DNA of 64,000 bases from CAKRJP01 sp963658085 (GCA_963658085.1 CAVKOU010000010.1:3271-67270); one strand, 5' to 3'; counted from the stretch's first letter, positions 53,942-63,134 are shown. A program made the numbers and translations. Notes: generated by a model from the sequence alone, not told the origin.

Positions 53942-54887
53942 CTGAAAATATCGTCTCCCTGTCTACCAACTTTCTATCGGTCTCATAGCTTTTCATTTCA
54001 TATGTGCTAGATTTCAGCTTTCCGCTTATCTCCAGCACACCCTGATATCCTATTTCGTAACTATCATAAAGGATCAATCCCTGTATGTTTCCACTGTCTA
54101 AAAATGCGATAGACTTCTCACCGGTTCCAACTCCATATACCAAGGCTCCTTTGTAATATCCTTTTGCCGATTGTTGTCCGATTTCGTCCAAAGATTTTGA
54201 ATCCAATACCATCAAAACATCCACCGAAGGCTTGCTTCCGATCTGCTCCAACACATCCGCTCCTTTTTTCTGATAGCAATACCAGGAAATCTCTCCACCG
54301 ATTTCTCCCAGCGCATCGGATAATCCTTCTATGGTTCTAAGGGTAGAAGTATCCTGCTGCCATCCCGCAACAATTCCTACCTTCGGATTTTTTACTTCAA
54401 CCTGTTTTCCCAGTTCATAACCCAGATCATAATAATCCGGAGCGATTACCGGATATCCGGAAGATGAATTCTTATCTTTTTTATCTTTTTCATCTTTCCC
54501 TGCTTCCTTATAAACATCCTCCGTCACCAACATAAGAGGAATGGATCCACAATTTTCCTTTAGCATTTCCTCTGTATCCACACCCGGAGCCGGCCGCAAG
54601 ATCATGCCATCAATATTATTATTTAGTTGCTCTTTTATTGTTTCCTCCTGTACCTTGGCACTTTCTAACTCATCCGTATTACAAATGATCAAATGGATAT
54701 TTTCTTCCTTTGCCGCCTGTTTCATTCCTGCAATCAAAAGATCCCAGCCCTCATCTCCGGAATCAGGCAAGATTACCGCCACTCTTTTTTGAGGTATATT
54801 TTGATTAAAGATTTTACTGACACAAAAGATAAGCATAAGCAATAAAATAATTTCAGCCGCAAGGAATGGCAATCTAATTTTCTTCAT
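53904..54887 (-). CDS. Membrane-anchored periplasmic-binding-protein-like protein
   Basis: 327 residues. An N-terminal helix (about 7-26) without a lipobox cysteine acts as an anchor. The rest is a type I periplasmic-binding fold (VAVILPDSGDEGWDLLIAGMK, DGMILRPAPGVD, VGIVAGWQQDTSTLRTIEGL, DVLMVLDSKSLDEIG, GLILYDSYEIGYQG). A charged, lysine-rich insertion (KDEKDKKDKNSSS) lies near residue 135. It overlaps the kinase gene by 14 bp and the MglB-like gene by 38 bp. The tight coupling to a sensor kinase suggests signalling rather than uptake. Confidence 0.82.
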   Translation of the reverse strand: MKKIRLPFLAAEIILLLMLIFCVSKIFNQNIPQKRVAVILPDSGDEGWDLLIAGMKQAAKEENIHLIICNTDELESAKVQEETIKEQLNNNIDGMILRPAPGVDTEEMLKENCGSIPLMLVTEDVYKEAGKDEKDKKDKNSSSGYPVIAPDYYDLGYELGKQVEVKNPKVGIVAGWQQDTSTLRTIEGLSDALGEIGGEISWYCYQKKGADVLEQIGSKPSVDVLMVLDSKSLDEIGQQSAKGYYKGALVYGVGTGEKSIAFLDSGNIQGLILYDSYEIGYQGVLEISGKLKSSTYEMKSYETDRKLVDRETIFSDEEMEKFLYFSQ

Positions 54888-56712
54888 GATCTTTCATCCC
54901 CCGTCCGTATTTTTGCATCTCCAGATCCTTTACATTTTTCTCTGTATAGGGAATGGCCGGAATATGAATCACTACCCGGGTTCCCTCATCCGGCTCGCTG
55001 TAAACTTCCAAGCCATATTCCATTCCGTAAATCAGTTGGATCCTGGAATGAACATTGATAACTCCTACCCCCGAGCCATGCTTTGGTACTCTTTCGTTAT
55101 TGGTGAGAATGTTATCAAGAATCTCCTGTCGCATTCCCATGCCATTATCCTCCACGGAAATATAAATATCATGATCTTTTTTCTCTCCTCGAATGATAAT
55201 CTTTCCTCCATCATCCTCGTCCATATTTCCCACGCCATAATAAATAGCATTCTCCAAAAGAGGCTGGATTACAAGCTTCACAATGCAATAATCATTGATT
55301 TCTTCCTCCATTAGAAATTCCACCGCAAAATGATTTTTATAGCGGACACTCTGAATATTCATATAACTTTTACTGTGCTGAAATTCATCTGCAATAGAAA
55401 TAATGGTTTTCCCTTTAGAAAGACTGACCCTAAGTAACTTCCCAAGTTCCGAAATCATCATAACCGCCTCATCATTTCTTTTTGCCTCTACCATCCAGGT
55501 AATAGACTCCAAGGTATTATAAAGAAAATGGGGGTTGATCTGGCTTTGTAATGCAGCAAGCTCACTTTTCCTTCGTTTAGTCTGTTGTTCTATGATTTCA
55601 TCCATCAAAGCTTCAATTCGCTCGTAGGAGCGCTGCACAGAAAGACCTAAATGCCTGATTTCTGACGATCCACCAATATAAATATTGGGCATTCCACCGG
55701 CTTCATAGGCTTTTACAGATTTATCCAGTTCCTGAATAGGTTCTGAAATCTTTCCGGAGATTACGCGGTTCGCCTGCAAAAGCATCATGAGAAGCACTAA
55801 TACAGTAGCAAGAATATAATATCTAAAGCTATTAATACTGTTACTTTTTACACTTTTTGGAACCACTCCAACCAGTTTCCAGCCCGTATAAGAAAGACTT
55901 CCGATCACCACATGGGATTCCTGTCCATCTAGGGTTCCCTCATAAATTCCATCTTCATAAGCAGAAAACTTTCCGCTCTCCTCCTGAAACAAGCCCCAGT
56001 TCATTTCTGTTTCTCTGGGATGATAAATAATATTTCCGTCCCTATTGCATAGATAGTAGTAAATCCCATCCGAAGAATCATTGATACTGTCCAATGCATC
56101 TCGAATAGCAGAGTACTTAAAATCTACCAACAGAATCCCCACTCCCGGCTGATTCCCATCGTTCATATCCACAGAGGTACTAAAAGAAATCACCCGGTGA
56201 AAGCGATAGCTTCCATCAAAAAATAAATTTTGAATATGTGGCATAGAGATCTGAATATTTTCAATATCCTTTCTTGCTGCCAAAAACCAATCCTGATCAG
56301 TGACATCGGCAGTTTCTTTTTCCATCGCCACCGGCTCCGATGCGATAAGGGTTCCATCGGTTCTATAAAGGGCTAAACTTTGAATCTGATCCGAGTGGAC
56401 CTCATAAAGCAAGCTCATCTGATCCGTAAATTCCTGGCTTGCAATATCATTTTCTTGAATAATATTATAGTTGGCAGCATTTACCACCTGTCGAATATCT
56501 GAAAGATCTGCGTTTAACCGGTCCACCGTACTTTCCACAGTAACCTGGGTATTGGATACCGTCGTATCATCCAGAGTTAATTTAAACCGATGATACAGAA
56601 GGAATCCCATGACTGCAATAACCACCAGAGTTACCAGCATAAGCACCGTCATTAACATGGTCTGAATATTTATTTTCATAAAATCCCGAATATCTTTTTT
56701 TATGAATTTCAA
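54874..56712 (-). CDS. YesM/LytS-type sensor histidine kinase with Cache domain
   Basis: 612 residues: TM1 (about 17-38), a large extracellular dCache-like region (about 40-290), TM2 (about 295-315), HAMP, then His_kinase domain with phospho-His in INPHFLYNTLESITWM near 395 and an ATPase domain (about 490-595; ENAIYYGVG, HGSGVGVINVHSRI). Partner of the AraC regulator 28 bp upstream, and overlapped by the binding-protein gene downstream. Confidence 0.93.
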   Translation of the reverse strand: MKFIKKDIRDFMKINIQTMLMTVLMLVTLVVIAVMGFLLYHRFKLTLDDTTVSNTQVTVESTVDRLNADLSDIRQVVNAANYNIIQENDIASQEFTDQMSLLYEVHSDQIQSLALYRTDGTLIASEPVAMEKETADVTDQDWFLAARKDIENIQISMPHIQNLFFDGSYRFHRVISFSTSVDMNDGNQPGVGILLVDFKYSAIRDALDSINDSSDGIYYYLCNRDGNIIYHPRETEMNWGLFQEESGKFSAYEDGIYEGTLDGQESHVVIGSLSYTGWKLVGVVPKSVKSNSINSFRYYILATVLVLLMMLLQANRVISGKISEPIQELDKSVKAYEAGGMPNIYIGGSSEIRHLGLSVQRSYERIEALMDEIIEQQTKRRKSELAALQSQINPHFLYNTLESITWMVEAKRNDEAVMMISELGKLLRVSLSKGKTIISIADEFQHSKSYMNIQSVRYKNHFAVEFLMEEEINDYCIVKLVIQPLLENAIYYGVGNMDEDDGGKIIIRGEKKDHDIYISVEDNGMGMRQEILDNILTNNERVPKHGSGVGVINVHSRIQLIYGMEYGLEVYSEPDEGTRVVIHIPAIPYTEKNVKDLEMQKYGRGMKDHEEN

Positions 56713-56740
56713 TTCTAGTAACTCTCCTTAGTAGCGTTCC

Positions 56741-58351
56741 TTAAGATTTCCGTTTTTCTGCCCGATACTTAGAGGGGGACATCCCATATTTTTTCTTAAA
56801 TACATAACCAAAATAATTGGCATCCTGGTAGCCCACCTTCTCTGCAATGGCATAACTTTTCTCCTGGGTATAAAAAAGAAGCTTTTCTGCCATTTCCATA
56901 CGATAATCTGTCAGATAAGAAATAAACGCCTGCCCTGTTTCTTTCTTAAAAACCGAAGAAAAATAGGAATTGGAAACTCCAAGTTTGGAGCAAACGGTAT
57001 CCAGAGAAATATCGCAATCCATATAGTGTTCCTTTACAAGATTTTCAGCATCCTGCACAAGTCTTTTAGAGGATGTATTTCTGGCATTTTTAAGCCTGTC
57101 ACTGAGAGCCAAAGACACCGAAGTTATCCAATCTGTAAAGGAACTTTCATCCATCTCCGGTATCTTCTGATATATATTTTTGGTATTGCCGGTAACCTCA
57201 TCAAAATCCAAAGAATTATTCTCACAGAAGCGATAGAAACTATTTACCATCTCTAAGGCAGACATATTGTATCGGGTAATGGATGTGGCGTTTTTTTGCA
57301 GTTTCTCCACTTCTTTGCAAACCTCATTTTTTATAGCCGCCTCATCTCCCACGTGAATACTTCGATAAAGCTCCTTCATACTATTCTCCTCTGCAGAAAG
57401 AACCTTTCTTTCTTCTTTCGGAACAATCTCACCAATGTTAATGGCACGCTTCGTTCCATAGAGTACCCGATAGGATACCGCCTCTCTGGCTCCTTCATAG
57501 GAACTGTGGATATCCAAAAGACTGTCGCAGGTTCGTCCTACTCCCGCTGTCACCACCGCTCCCATCACGCGGTAAGCCCATCTGCAGAAGCGATCGCAGG
57601 CATCTGTAGCCTGAGTCACCTGCTCCTCTCTCTCCAACTCCACGATCACCACGGTATTTCCAAGATAGATAAATTCCTGACACCGAACCGTTTCTTCCTC
57701 TGCAATCCTCCTTTTAATCTCTCGCTCCACGCTGAGGGACAAAAGCATAGGATCTATCCCCTCCGGTACATGATGGGAGGAGGTATGAAATACCAGAGAG
57801 CAAAACAAAGGCCCCTTCATATCAATCTCATAGGAAGAAAGGATTCTCTCATAATCCTCCTGATCTACGCGCCCCTCGATCAATGACACAAAGAAATTGG
57901 ACCGAAGCGCCGGGAGAGATTCCTTAAAATAATTCTCCAGTTTTTTTACATTTAACTTTTCTTCCCGGTCACGATCAAGAGCCTCCTTTAGCTGTGTGAG
58001 GCTTTCCGAAAGCTCCGTTGCATTAATGGGCTTTAACAGATATTCCTGCACCTCCAAGTGTACTGCCTCTTTTGCATACTCAAATTCATCAAAACCGGTA
58101 CATAACATCACCCGGATGTGGGAATACTCTTGATTCAATCTTCTAGTTAGCTCCAACCCGTCCATGTAAGGCATCCTTATATCAGTAAGAACCACATCCG
58201 GCTGGAGTTTTTCCACCAACTCCAAGGCCTTTACTCCATTGGTAGCACTTCCTGCAACCTGAAAATGCAATTCCTTCCAACGGATCTTATGTTCCATAGC
58301 ATCTATAGCCTGGGGTTCATCGTCCACCAAAAGCACCTTATATTCTTCCAT
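56741..58351 (-). CDS. YesN/AraC-family response regulator
   Basis: About 536 residues from MEEYKVLLVDDEPQAID; GAGG stands 9 bases upstream, and the longer frame start is unlikely. Receiver domain with Asp in DVVLTDIRMPYMDG (about residue 55), a long central region (about 140-430), and an AraC-type double helix-turn-helix at the C-terminus (about 430-530; LDTVCSKLGVSNSYFSSVFKKETG, VGYQDANYFGYVFKKKYGMSP). First gene of the sensor operon, directly downstream of the mgl terminator, so mglBAC is its most likely target. Confidence 0.94.
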   Translation of the reverse strand: MEEYKVLLVDDEPQAIDAMEHKIRWKELHFQVAGSATNGVKALELVEKLQPDVVLTDIRMPYMDGLELTRRLNQEYSHIRVMLCTGFDEFEYAKEAVHLEVQEYLLKPINATELSESLTQLKEALDRDREEKLNVKKLENYFKESLPALRSNFFVSLIEGRVDQEDYERILSSYEIDMKGPLFCSLVFHTSSHHVPEGIDPMLLSLSVEREIKRRIAEEETVRCQEFIYLGNTVVIVELEREEQVTQATDACDRFCRWAYRVMGAVVTAGVGRTCDSLLDIHSSYEGAREAVSYRVLYGTKRAINIGEIVPKEERKVLSAEENSMKELYRSIHVGDEAAIKNEVCKEVEKLQKNATSITRYNMSALEMVNSFYRFCENNSLDFDEVTGNTKNIYQKIPEMDESSFTDWITSVSLALSDRLKNARNTSSKRLVQDAENLVKEHYMDCDISLDTVCSKLGVSNSYFSSVFKKETGQAFISYLTDYRMEMAEKLLFYTQEKSYAIAEKVGYQDANYFGYVFKKKYGMSPSKYRAEKRKS

Positions 58352-58424
58352 ACAAAATTTCCTCATTTCCCTTGCAACCGACAAATCCAGCAGGAAGCAA
58401 AAGATCTCTTTAACACATATATTT

Positions 58425-58430
58425 ATTATA
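58425..58430 (-). promoter_or_regulatory. -10 box of the sugar-sensing operon
   Basis: TATAAT on the minus strand, about 75 bp before the regulator start codon, after the mgl terminator. The -35 region is weak. Confidence 0.45.
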
Positions 58431-58469
58431 TCAAAAAAATCCAGGATTCTCTTCTAAATATGTCATAAA

Positions 58470-58505
58470 AGCCACCTTCCATCCAAAAAAGATGAATAGG
58501 CGGCT
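58470..58505 (-). terminator. Terminator after mglC
   Basis: AGCCGCCT/AGGTGGCT outer stem plus an inner TTCATC/GATGGA stem with a bulge, followed by TTTTATG on the minus strand, 22 bp past the MglC stop. Confidence 0.75.
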
Positions 58506-58527
58506 CTTACTTTATTTATTAACTTTT

Positions 58528-60180
58528 TTATTTCTTTTGTACATATTTCAAGCAGTCTAATGTTACCGCTGCAAGAATGATAATTCCTTCAAATACAAAC
58601 TGAAGGTTGGTGTCAATTCCAAGAATTGTCAGAGCATAAGTAAGGGATGTAAAGATCAATACACCGGTTACAACACCGGAAATCTTTCCGATACCACCGG
58701 TAAAGGATACACCACCAACTACGCAAGCTGCGATAGCATCCATATCCCATCCTTGTCCATAAGCTGCACTACCGGATCCTACCATTCGATTACACTCAAG
58801 CCAAGCGCCGAATCCATAAAGGATACCTGCCAGAACAAAGGCTCCAATGGTTACTGCAAATACGGAGATACCTGAAACTGCAGCTGCCTCCGGATTTCCA
58901 CCTACTGCATAGAGGTTCTTTCCAAAAGTGGTCTTATTCCAGATAAACCAAACGATGATGATTGCAGCTACCGCCCAAAGGATAATCGTCGGGAATCCTC
59001 CTACATTCGGAATAAATATATTTGGAATAGAAGGATCAATAGCACCAAAAGAAACACCCTTTGTTGCATAAGTAACTAAACCAAAGATAATCAACATGTT
59101 GGCCATGGTAGATACAAATGGATGCATTTTAAATCTGGCCATGAAAAATCCTGCAATACAAGCAAATAAGGTTGTAAGGATTACACAAACTCCAAGGGCG
59201 AAAAATGCTCTTGCCACTACCGGCATACCTGTGAAATCAAAGATATGTCCAAATACACTACCGGTATTAATACCGTTGTGCATGATAATCGTAGCAGTTA
59301 CCATACCCATACCAACCATACGTCCTACAGAAAGGTCAGTACCGGTAAGGAGGATCAGTCCCGCAACACCGAGGGCTAAGAACATTCGAGGTGAAGCCTG
59401 CTGTAAGATATTTAAAATATTTCTTACAGTTAAAAGCTGTGTATTCTTAAGCACCGGTGTGATAGCACAAAGAATGATAAAAATTAACAAGATAACAATA
59501 TAGAGTCCATTTTTATACAAAAACTGTGCCGTATTAAAAGTATACTTATAATTTTCAAATGCCTGTTTACGCTTCTGCATAAAGGTAAAATTAGACATTC
59601 TGAGAAGATCAATAAGATGATACCTATGCATATAAGCATCATGCTTTCTATCTTTGATCTCCTGCAATTTAGACTCGTGAGTCATCTGGGCATCAAAGAG
59701 CTTATTCTTGAAGGTAAGCTTCTCTGCCTTCAACTCCTCTTGATCATGAATCTTAGACAAAGTGCTTCTTTGTTCTGCTTCAATCTTTGCCTTGATCTTC
59801 TTATATTCATTTTCTTCCGCTTCCTTTGCAGACTGGCAACTTTTTGCAATAATATTGTAGTACTCTGCATCATAGTGCTTGTCCAAATATCCTTCTGCAT
59901 CTGCAATTAATTTGGAAATCTGTGCTTTATTAGACTCCTCAATGGTCTTTGCCTTTGCTAAGTCCTTCTTGCACTCTTCAATGATTTTCTCCTGCTCTGC
60001 CTTGGATAAGTTTTTATCCTCTTTTGTAATGGCAATCCGATTCTTTAAATTAACAACTTTATCTGAGCCATCTTTTCTAAGCTCGTCAATCTGACTCTGA
60101 ATTTTTCCAACATAATCATCAATCGGTTTTAAGAGCTTCTCTTCCTCTTCAGCCGAAATAATAAAGCCTGTTTCTGCCAT
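58528..60180 (-). CDS. mglC: Galactose ABC transporter permease MglC with long N-terminal coiled coil
   Basis: 550 residues from MAETGFIISAEEEEKLL (AAGGAG 9 bases before; the upstream in-frame ATG is not used). The C-terminal 330 residues are a normal MglC with eight to ten helices (ALGVAGLILLTGTDLSVGR, NKTTFGKNLYAVGGNPEAAAVSG, DAIAACVVGGVSFTGGIG). E. coli MglC has about 336 residues. Here some 220 residues of charged, Glu/Lys-rich helix (about 10-190) precede the first membrane helix at about 225. By topology they should lie in the cytoplasm. Role unknown; possible contact with MglA or a cytoplasmic partner. Confidence 0.93.
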   Translation of the reverse strand: MAETGFIISAEEEEKLLKPIDDYVGKIQSQIDELRKDGSDKVVNLKNRIAITKEDKNLSKAEQEKIIEECKKDLAKAKTIEESNKAQISKLIADAEGYLDKHYDAEYYNIIAKSCQSAKEAEENEYKKIKAKIEAEQRSTLSKIHDQEELKAEKLTFKNKLFDAQMTHESKLQEIKDRKHDAYMHRYHLIDLLRMSNFTFMQKRKQAFENYKYTFNTAQFLYKNGLYIVILLIFIILCAITPVLKNTQLLTVRNILNILQQASPRMFLALGVAGLILLTGTDLSVGRMVGMGMVTATIIMHNGINTGSVFGHIFDFTGMPVVARAFFALGVCVILTTLFACIAGFFMARFKMHPFVSTMANMLIIFGLVTYATKGVSFGAIDPSIPNIFIPNVGGFPTIILWAVAAIIIVWFIWNKTTFGKNLYAVGGNPEAAAVSGISVFAVTIGAFVLAGILYGFGAWLECNRMVGSGSAAYGQGWDMDAIAACVVGGVSFTGGIGKISGVVTGVLIFTSLTYALTILGIDTNLQFVFEGIIILAAVTLDCLKYVQKK

Positions 60181-60199
60181 AGTTGTACGCTCCTTCCTG

Positions 60200-61708
60200 T
60201 TATAGATACATCGCACTGAGTCTCAATAATTCTTCCTGGTTTGTTTCCTTGGTATTTACAATGCCTGCCAAATGACCGTTGGACATAACACCGATTCGAT
60301 TGGTAATACCAAGAATCTCCGGCATCTCAGAAGAAACTACAATAATTGTCTTTCCCTGTTTTGCCATATTGATAATCAGTTCGTAAATTTCATATTTAGC
60401 ACCTACGTCAATTCCTCTGGTAGGGTCATCCATCATAAACACACTTGGGGAACGCTCCAACCATCTGCCGAAGATTACCTTCTGCTGGTTTCCTCCGGAA
60501 AGACTGGTGATCATATCATCAGGCCCCATACATTTGGTATGCATGATCTTAATTTCCTCAGATGTTGCTCTAACCATCTGATCATGGGATAATACCGGTC
60601 CGTTCTTATAATGCTTCATATTTGCAATAGTGGTATTAAAGGTAATGTCCCCCTTCATAAACAGACCGTTGGCTTTTCTCTCCTCTGTAATCAACGCAAA
60701 TCCATGATTCATGGCATCCTTTGGAGAACTAAAATTCATAAGCTTTCCCTGATAGACGGTATTTCCTTCCGCTCTGGTCCTTATACCAAAAATCGTTTCC
60801 AAAAGTTCTGTACGTCCGGCTCCCACCAGACCATATAATCCAAAAATCTCACCTTTTTTTACATCAAAGGAAATATTATGCAATTTCGGTGCATATTTTG
60901 TAGAAAGATTCTGTACGGAAAAAATGGTTTCTCCAGGTGTATTGTCCACCGGTGGAAAACGATTGTCCAAAGATCTGCCAACCATAGCTGAAATCAGCTC
61001 ATTCATGTTGGTATCTTCTCGGTTCTTTGTCATAACCAAGCTTCCATCGCGAAGTACAGAAACCTCATCACAAATTTCAAAAATTTCATCCATTTTATGA
61101 GAAATGTATATTAGGGCGATTCCCTGGGCCTTTAACTGTCTCATCATCTTAAATAGCTTCTCAACCTCCGGAGCTGTCAAAGATGAAGTAGGCTCGTCCA
61201 ATACAATTACTTTCGAATTATAAGAAATTGCCTTGGCAATCTCACACATTTGCCGCTGTGATACAGACATTTTTTTCATAGGCTGCGTCAAACTAACGGT
61301 AAGTCCAAGCTTTCTGAAAAGTTGGGAAGTTTCTTTTTTCATTCTTTTCTCGTCAACCACTCCAAAAGAATTCCTTGGATAGCGGCCTAAGAAAAGATTG
61401 TCCACAACGCTTCGCTCCAGGCACTGATTTAATTCCTGGTGAACCATTGCTACTCCATTTTCCAATGCATCCTTTGGTCCCTGGAAGTTTACTTCTCTTC
61501 CATCTAATATGATTGTCCCCTCATCCTTTTGGTATGTTCCGAAGAGACATTTCATCATTGTCGATTTTCCGGCACCGTTTTCACCCATGAGTCCCATAAT
61601 AGATCCGGGCTTTACATTCATGCTAATGTGCTTTAGGACCTTGTTCCTGCCGAATGATTTGCTCATGCCATTAATCGATAAGATGTATTTATTCTTATCC
61701 TCTGCCAT
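60200..61708 (-). CDS. mglA: Galactose/methyl-galactoside ABC transporter ATPase
   Basis: 502 residues with two fused nucleotide-binding domains. The first has Walker A GENGAGKSTMM (about 39-49), signature MSVSQRQ and Walker B VIVLDEPTSSL. The second has the typical degenerate loop GLVGAGRTELL (about 290-300), LSGGNQQKV and DDPTRGIDVG. It powers sugar uptake with MglC. Gap of 19 bp to mglC; 107 bp after mglB with a hairpin between. Confidence 0.96.
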   Translation of the reverse strand: MAEDKNKYILSINGMSKSFGRNKVLKHISMNVKPGSIMGLMGENGAGKSTMMKCLFGTYQKDEGTIILDGREVNFQGPKDALENGVAMVHQELNQCLERSVVDNLFLGRYPRNSFGVVDEKRMKKETSQLFRKLGLTVSLTQPMKKMSVSQRQMCEIAKAISYNSKVIVLDEPTSSLTAPEVEKLFKMMRQLKAQGIALIYISHKMDEIFEICDEVSVLRDGSLVMTKNREDTNMNELISAMVGRSLDNRFPPVDNTPGETIFSVQNLSTKYAPKLHNISFDVKKGEIFGLYGLVGAGRTELLETIFGIRTRAEGNTVYQGKLMNFSSPKDAMNHGFALITEERKANGLFMKGDITFNTTIANMKHYKNGPVLSHDQMVRATSEEIKIMHTKCMGPDDMITSLSGGNQQKVIFGRWLERSPSVFMMDDPTRGIDVGAKYEIYELIINMAKQGKTIIVVSSEMPEILGITNRIGVMSNGHLAGIVNTKETNQEELLRLSAMYL

Positions 61709-61739
61709 AGCCTTTATCTTCCTTTTCTTAGAGAAAGAA

Positions 61740-61759
61740 GGGTATCAAATCTGATACCC
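61740..61759 (-). other. Hairpin between mglB and mglA
   Basis: GGGTATCA/TGATACCC 8-bp stem with a 4-base loop, followed on the minus strand by TTCTTTCTC. Weak terminator or stability hairpin. Such elements after binding-protein genes usually raise the ratio of binding protein to transporter subunits. Confidence 0.5.
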
Positions 61760-61815
61760 CTCTGTATTACATAATTGCTATCTTTCCAAATTTGTAACCT
61801 GTGGTTACTGGCATC

Positions 61816-63099
61816 CTATTGAGAAAGAAGTGAAGTATATGCTGATGCATTATCTGTCTTAACCATGTTGATTGCAAATGCATCGTACTCGCTTGGATTA
61901 CCAAGACGGTTTGTGATATTAGACTCTGTCTGTCCATCTCCACCGATATAATCTACATCTAAGTTAAGAAGATCATCATATTTCTCAAGAAGTGGCTGAT
62001 AGGTTGAGCTTAAGAAGTTATCAGAAGCATTGTAAATATCAAGCCATACCTTCTTTGTTGCACTGCTGCTCTCATCTAACTGATTTGAAACTGCTGCATA
62101 AGTTACTGTAGAATCAGTGAAGTCTTCATAGTTATCAGCTGTTACTGCAAGGTTCAATGCGTAGTAAGATCTCTCTTCTTCAGAATATCTGTAATCCTCG
62201 CCTTCCACTAACTGATTTCCGGCATCATCTGCTGTTCCGATACCAGTATCAATATCAACTCCATCTAATGCATTACGAATTACTCTCAGTGTTAAGTAAG
62301 CCTGAACATCTGCATGCTGGGAAATGGTTCCGCCATATCCTTCAGCAATAGCTGCAACTGCATCACTGTTGGCATCGTATCCGAATGTAGGAACTTCCTC
62401 AGCCTTTGACCAAGCATTGAACATTGACATTCCCATACCATCATTGTTAGAAACAACAACGTCAATATCTTTTCCAAAGTCTGCAGACCATGTGCCGATT
62501 GCATTACCGGCTGTAGCTGCATCCCAGGTAGCACCTGCTGAGTTCTTCATCTCCTGAGAAGCAAGCTCACGGATGATATATGTCTTTCCACCGATCTCAA
62601 CTTCCGCATCCTGAACTACGGTTGCTGATCCATCACTGTTGGTTCCGGCTGCTTCTGCATCAATGTTTCCGTCCTTCTCAACGCCGGTTCCAAGTGCGCT
62701 ACGAACACCTCTTGTACGTGCAATCGAATCATTATGTCCTACATCACCGATTGCCAAAACATATCCGATGATTCCGTCCCCATTTCTATCGATGGTATCG
62801 ATATGCTCTTCGATGTAATCCATAACCATCTGACCCTGTAATTCAGCACCCTGATTTGCATCGAAACCTACATAATAAGTGTCATCATTAAATGATAATG
62901 CATCCATATCAAGTTCTCCTGTGGAACTGTTGGATGGCTGACGGTTAAACCAGCAAACCGGTTTTGAAGCATTCTCTGATGAACTTCCGCTGCTAGCTGT
63001 AGAATCAGATGATCCTGATGAGCCAGATCCACCACATCCTGCAAGTGTCAGTGCAAGTGTTGCTGCAAGTAAAGTTGCCATTACTTTTCTTTTTTTCAT
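61816..63099 (-). CDS. mglB: Galactose-binding lipoprotein MglB, circularly permuted
   Basis: 427 residues. Signal peptide with lipobox TLAGC (Cys22), then a Ser-rich linker (about 23-44). The fold starts in the middle of the usual protein: KPVCWFNRQP (46-55) equals VPVVFFNKEP of E. coli MglB. Then calcium loop DRNGDG (104-109), GHNDSIAR (121-128), TWDAA (191-195), SNND (217-220) and FGYDAN (239-244). After about residue 332 a linker leads to KVWLDIYNASDNFLSS (350-365) and AFAINMVKTDNAS (407-419), which match the first 80 residues of the mature E. coli protein. Ligand residues corresponding to Asp14, Asn91, His152, Asp154, Arg158, Trp183, Asn211 and Asp236 are kept; Asn256 is Gln. Extra loops lengthen the centre (about 140-170, 283-308). 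Confidence 0.93.
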   Translation of the reverse strand: MKKRKVMATLLAATLALTLAGCGGSGSSGSSDSTASSGSSSENASKPVCWFNRQPSNSSTGELDMDALSFNDDTYYVGFDANQGAELQGQMVMDYIEEHIDTIDRNGDGIIGYVLAIGDVGHNDSIARTRGVRSALGTGVEKDGNIDAEAAGTNSDGSATVVQDAEVEIGGKTYIIRELASQEMKNSAGATWDAATAGNAIGTWSADFGKDIDVVVSNNDGMGMSMFNAWSKAEEVPTFGYDANSDAVAAIAEGYGGTISQHADVQAYLTLRVIRNALDGVDIDTGIGTADDAGNQLVEGEDYRYSEEERSYYALNLAVTADNYEDFTDSTVTYAAVSNQLDESSSATKKVWLDIYNASDNFLSSTYQPLLEKYDDLLNLDVDYIGGDGQTESNITNRLGNPSEYDAFAINMVKTDNASAYTSLLSQ

Positions 63100-63134
63100 T
63101 TTCTTTCCTCCCGTTGTGCATTTTTCTCGTTTTC

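Noticed and set aside
53904..54887. Overlaps among the two binding-protein genes and the kinase as signs of frameshift
   Set aside because: Each frame gives a complete protein with its own start, signal or anchor and full fold, so the overlaps are translational coupling.
63100..63134. CcpA cre site before mglB
   Set aside because: CGAAAACGAGAAAA resembles only half of the cre consensus and lacks the symmetric half.
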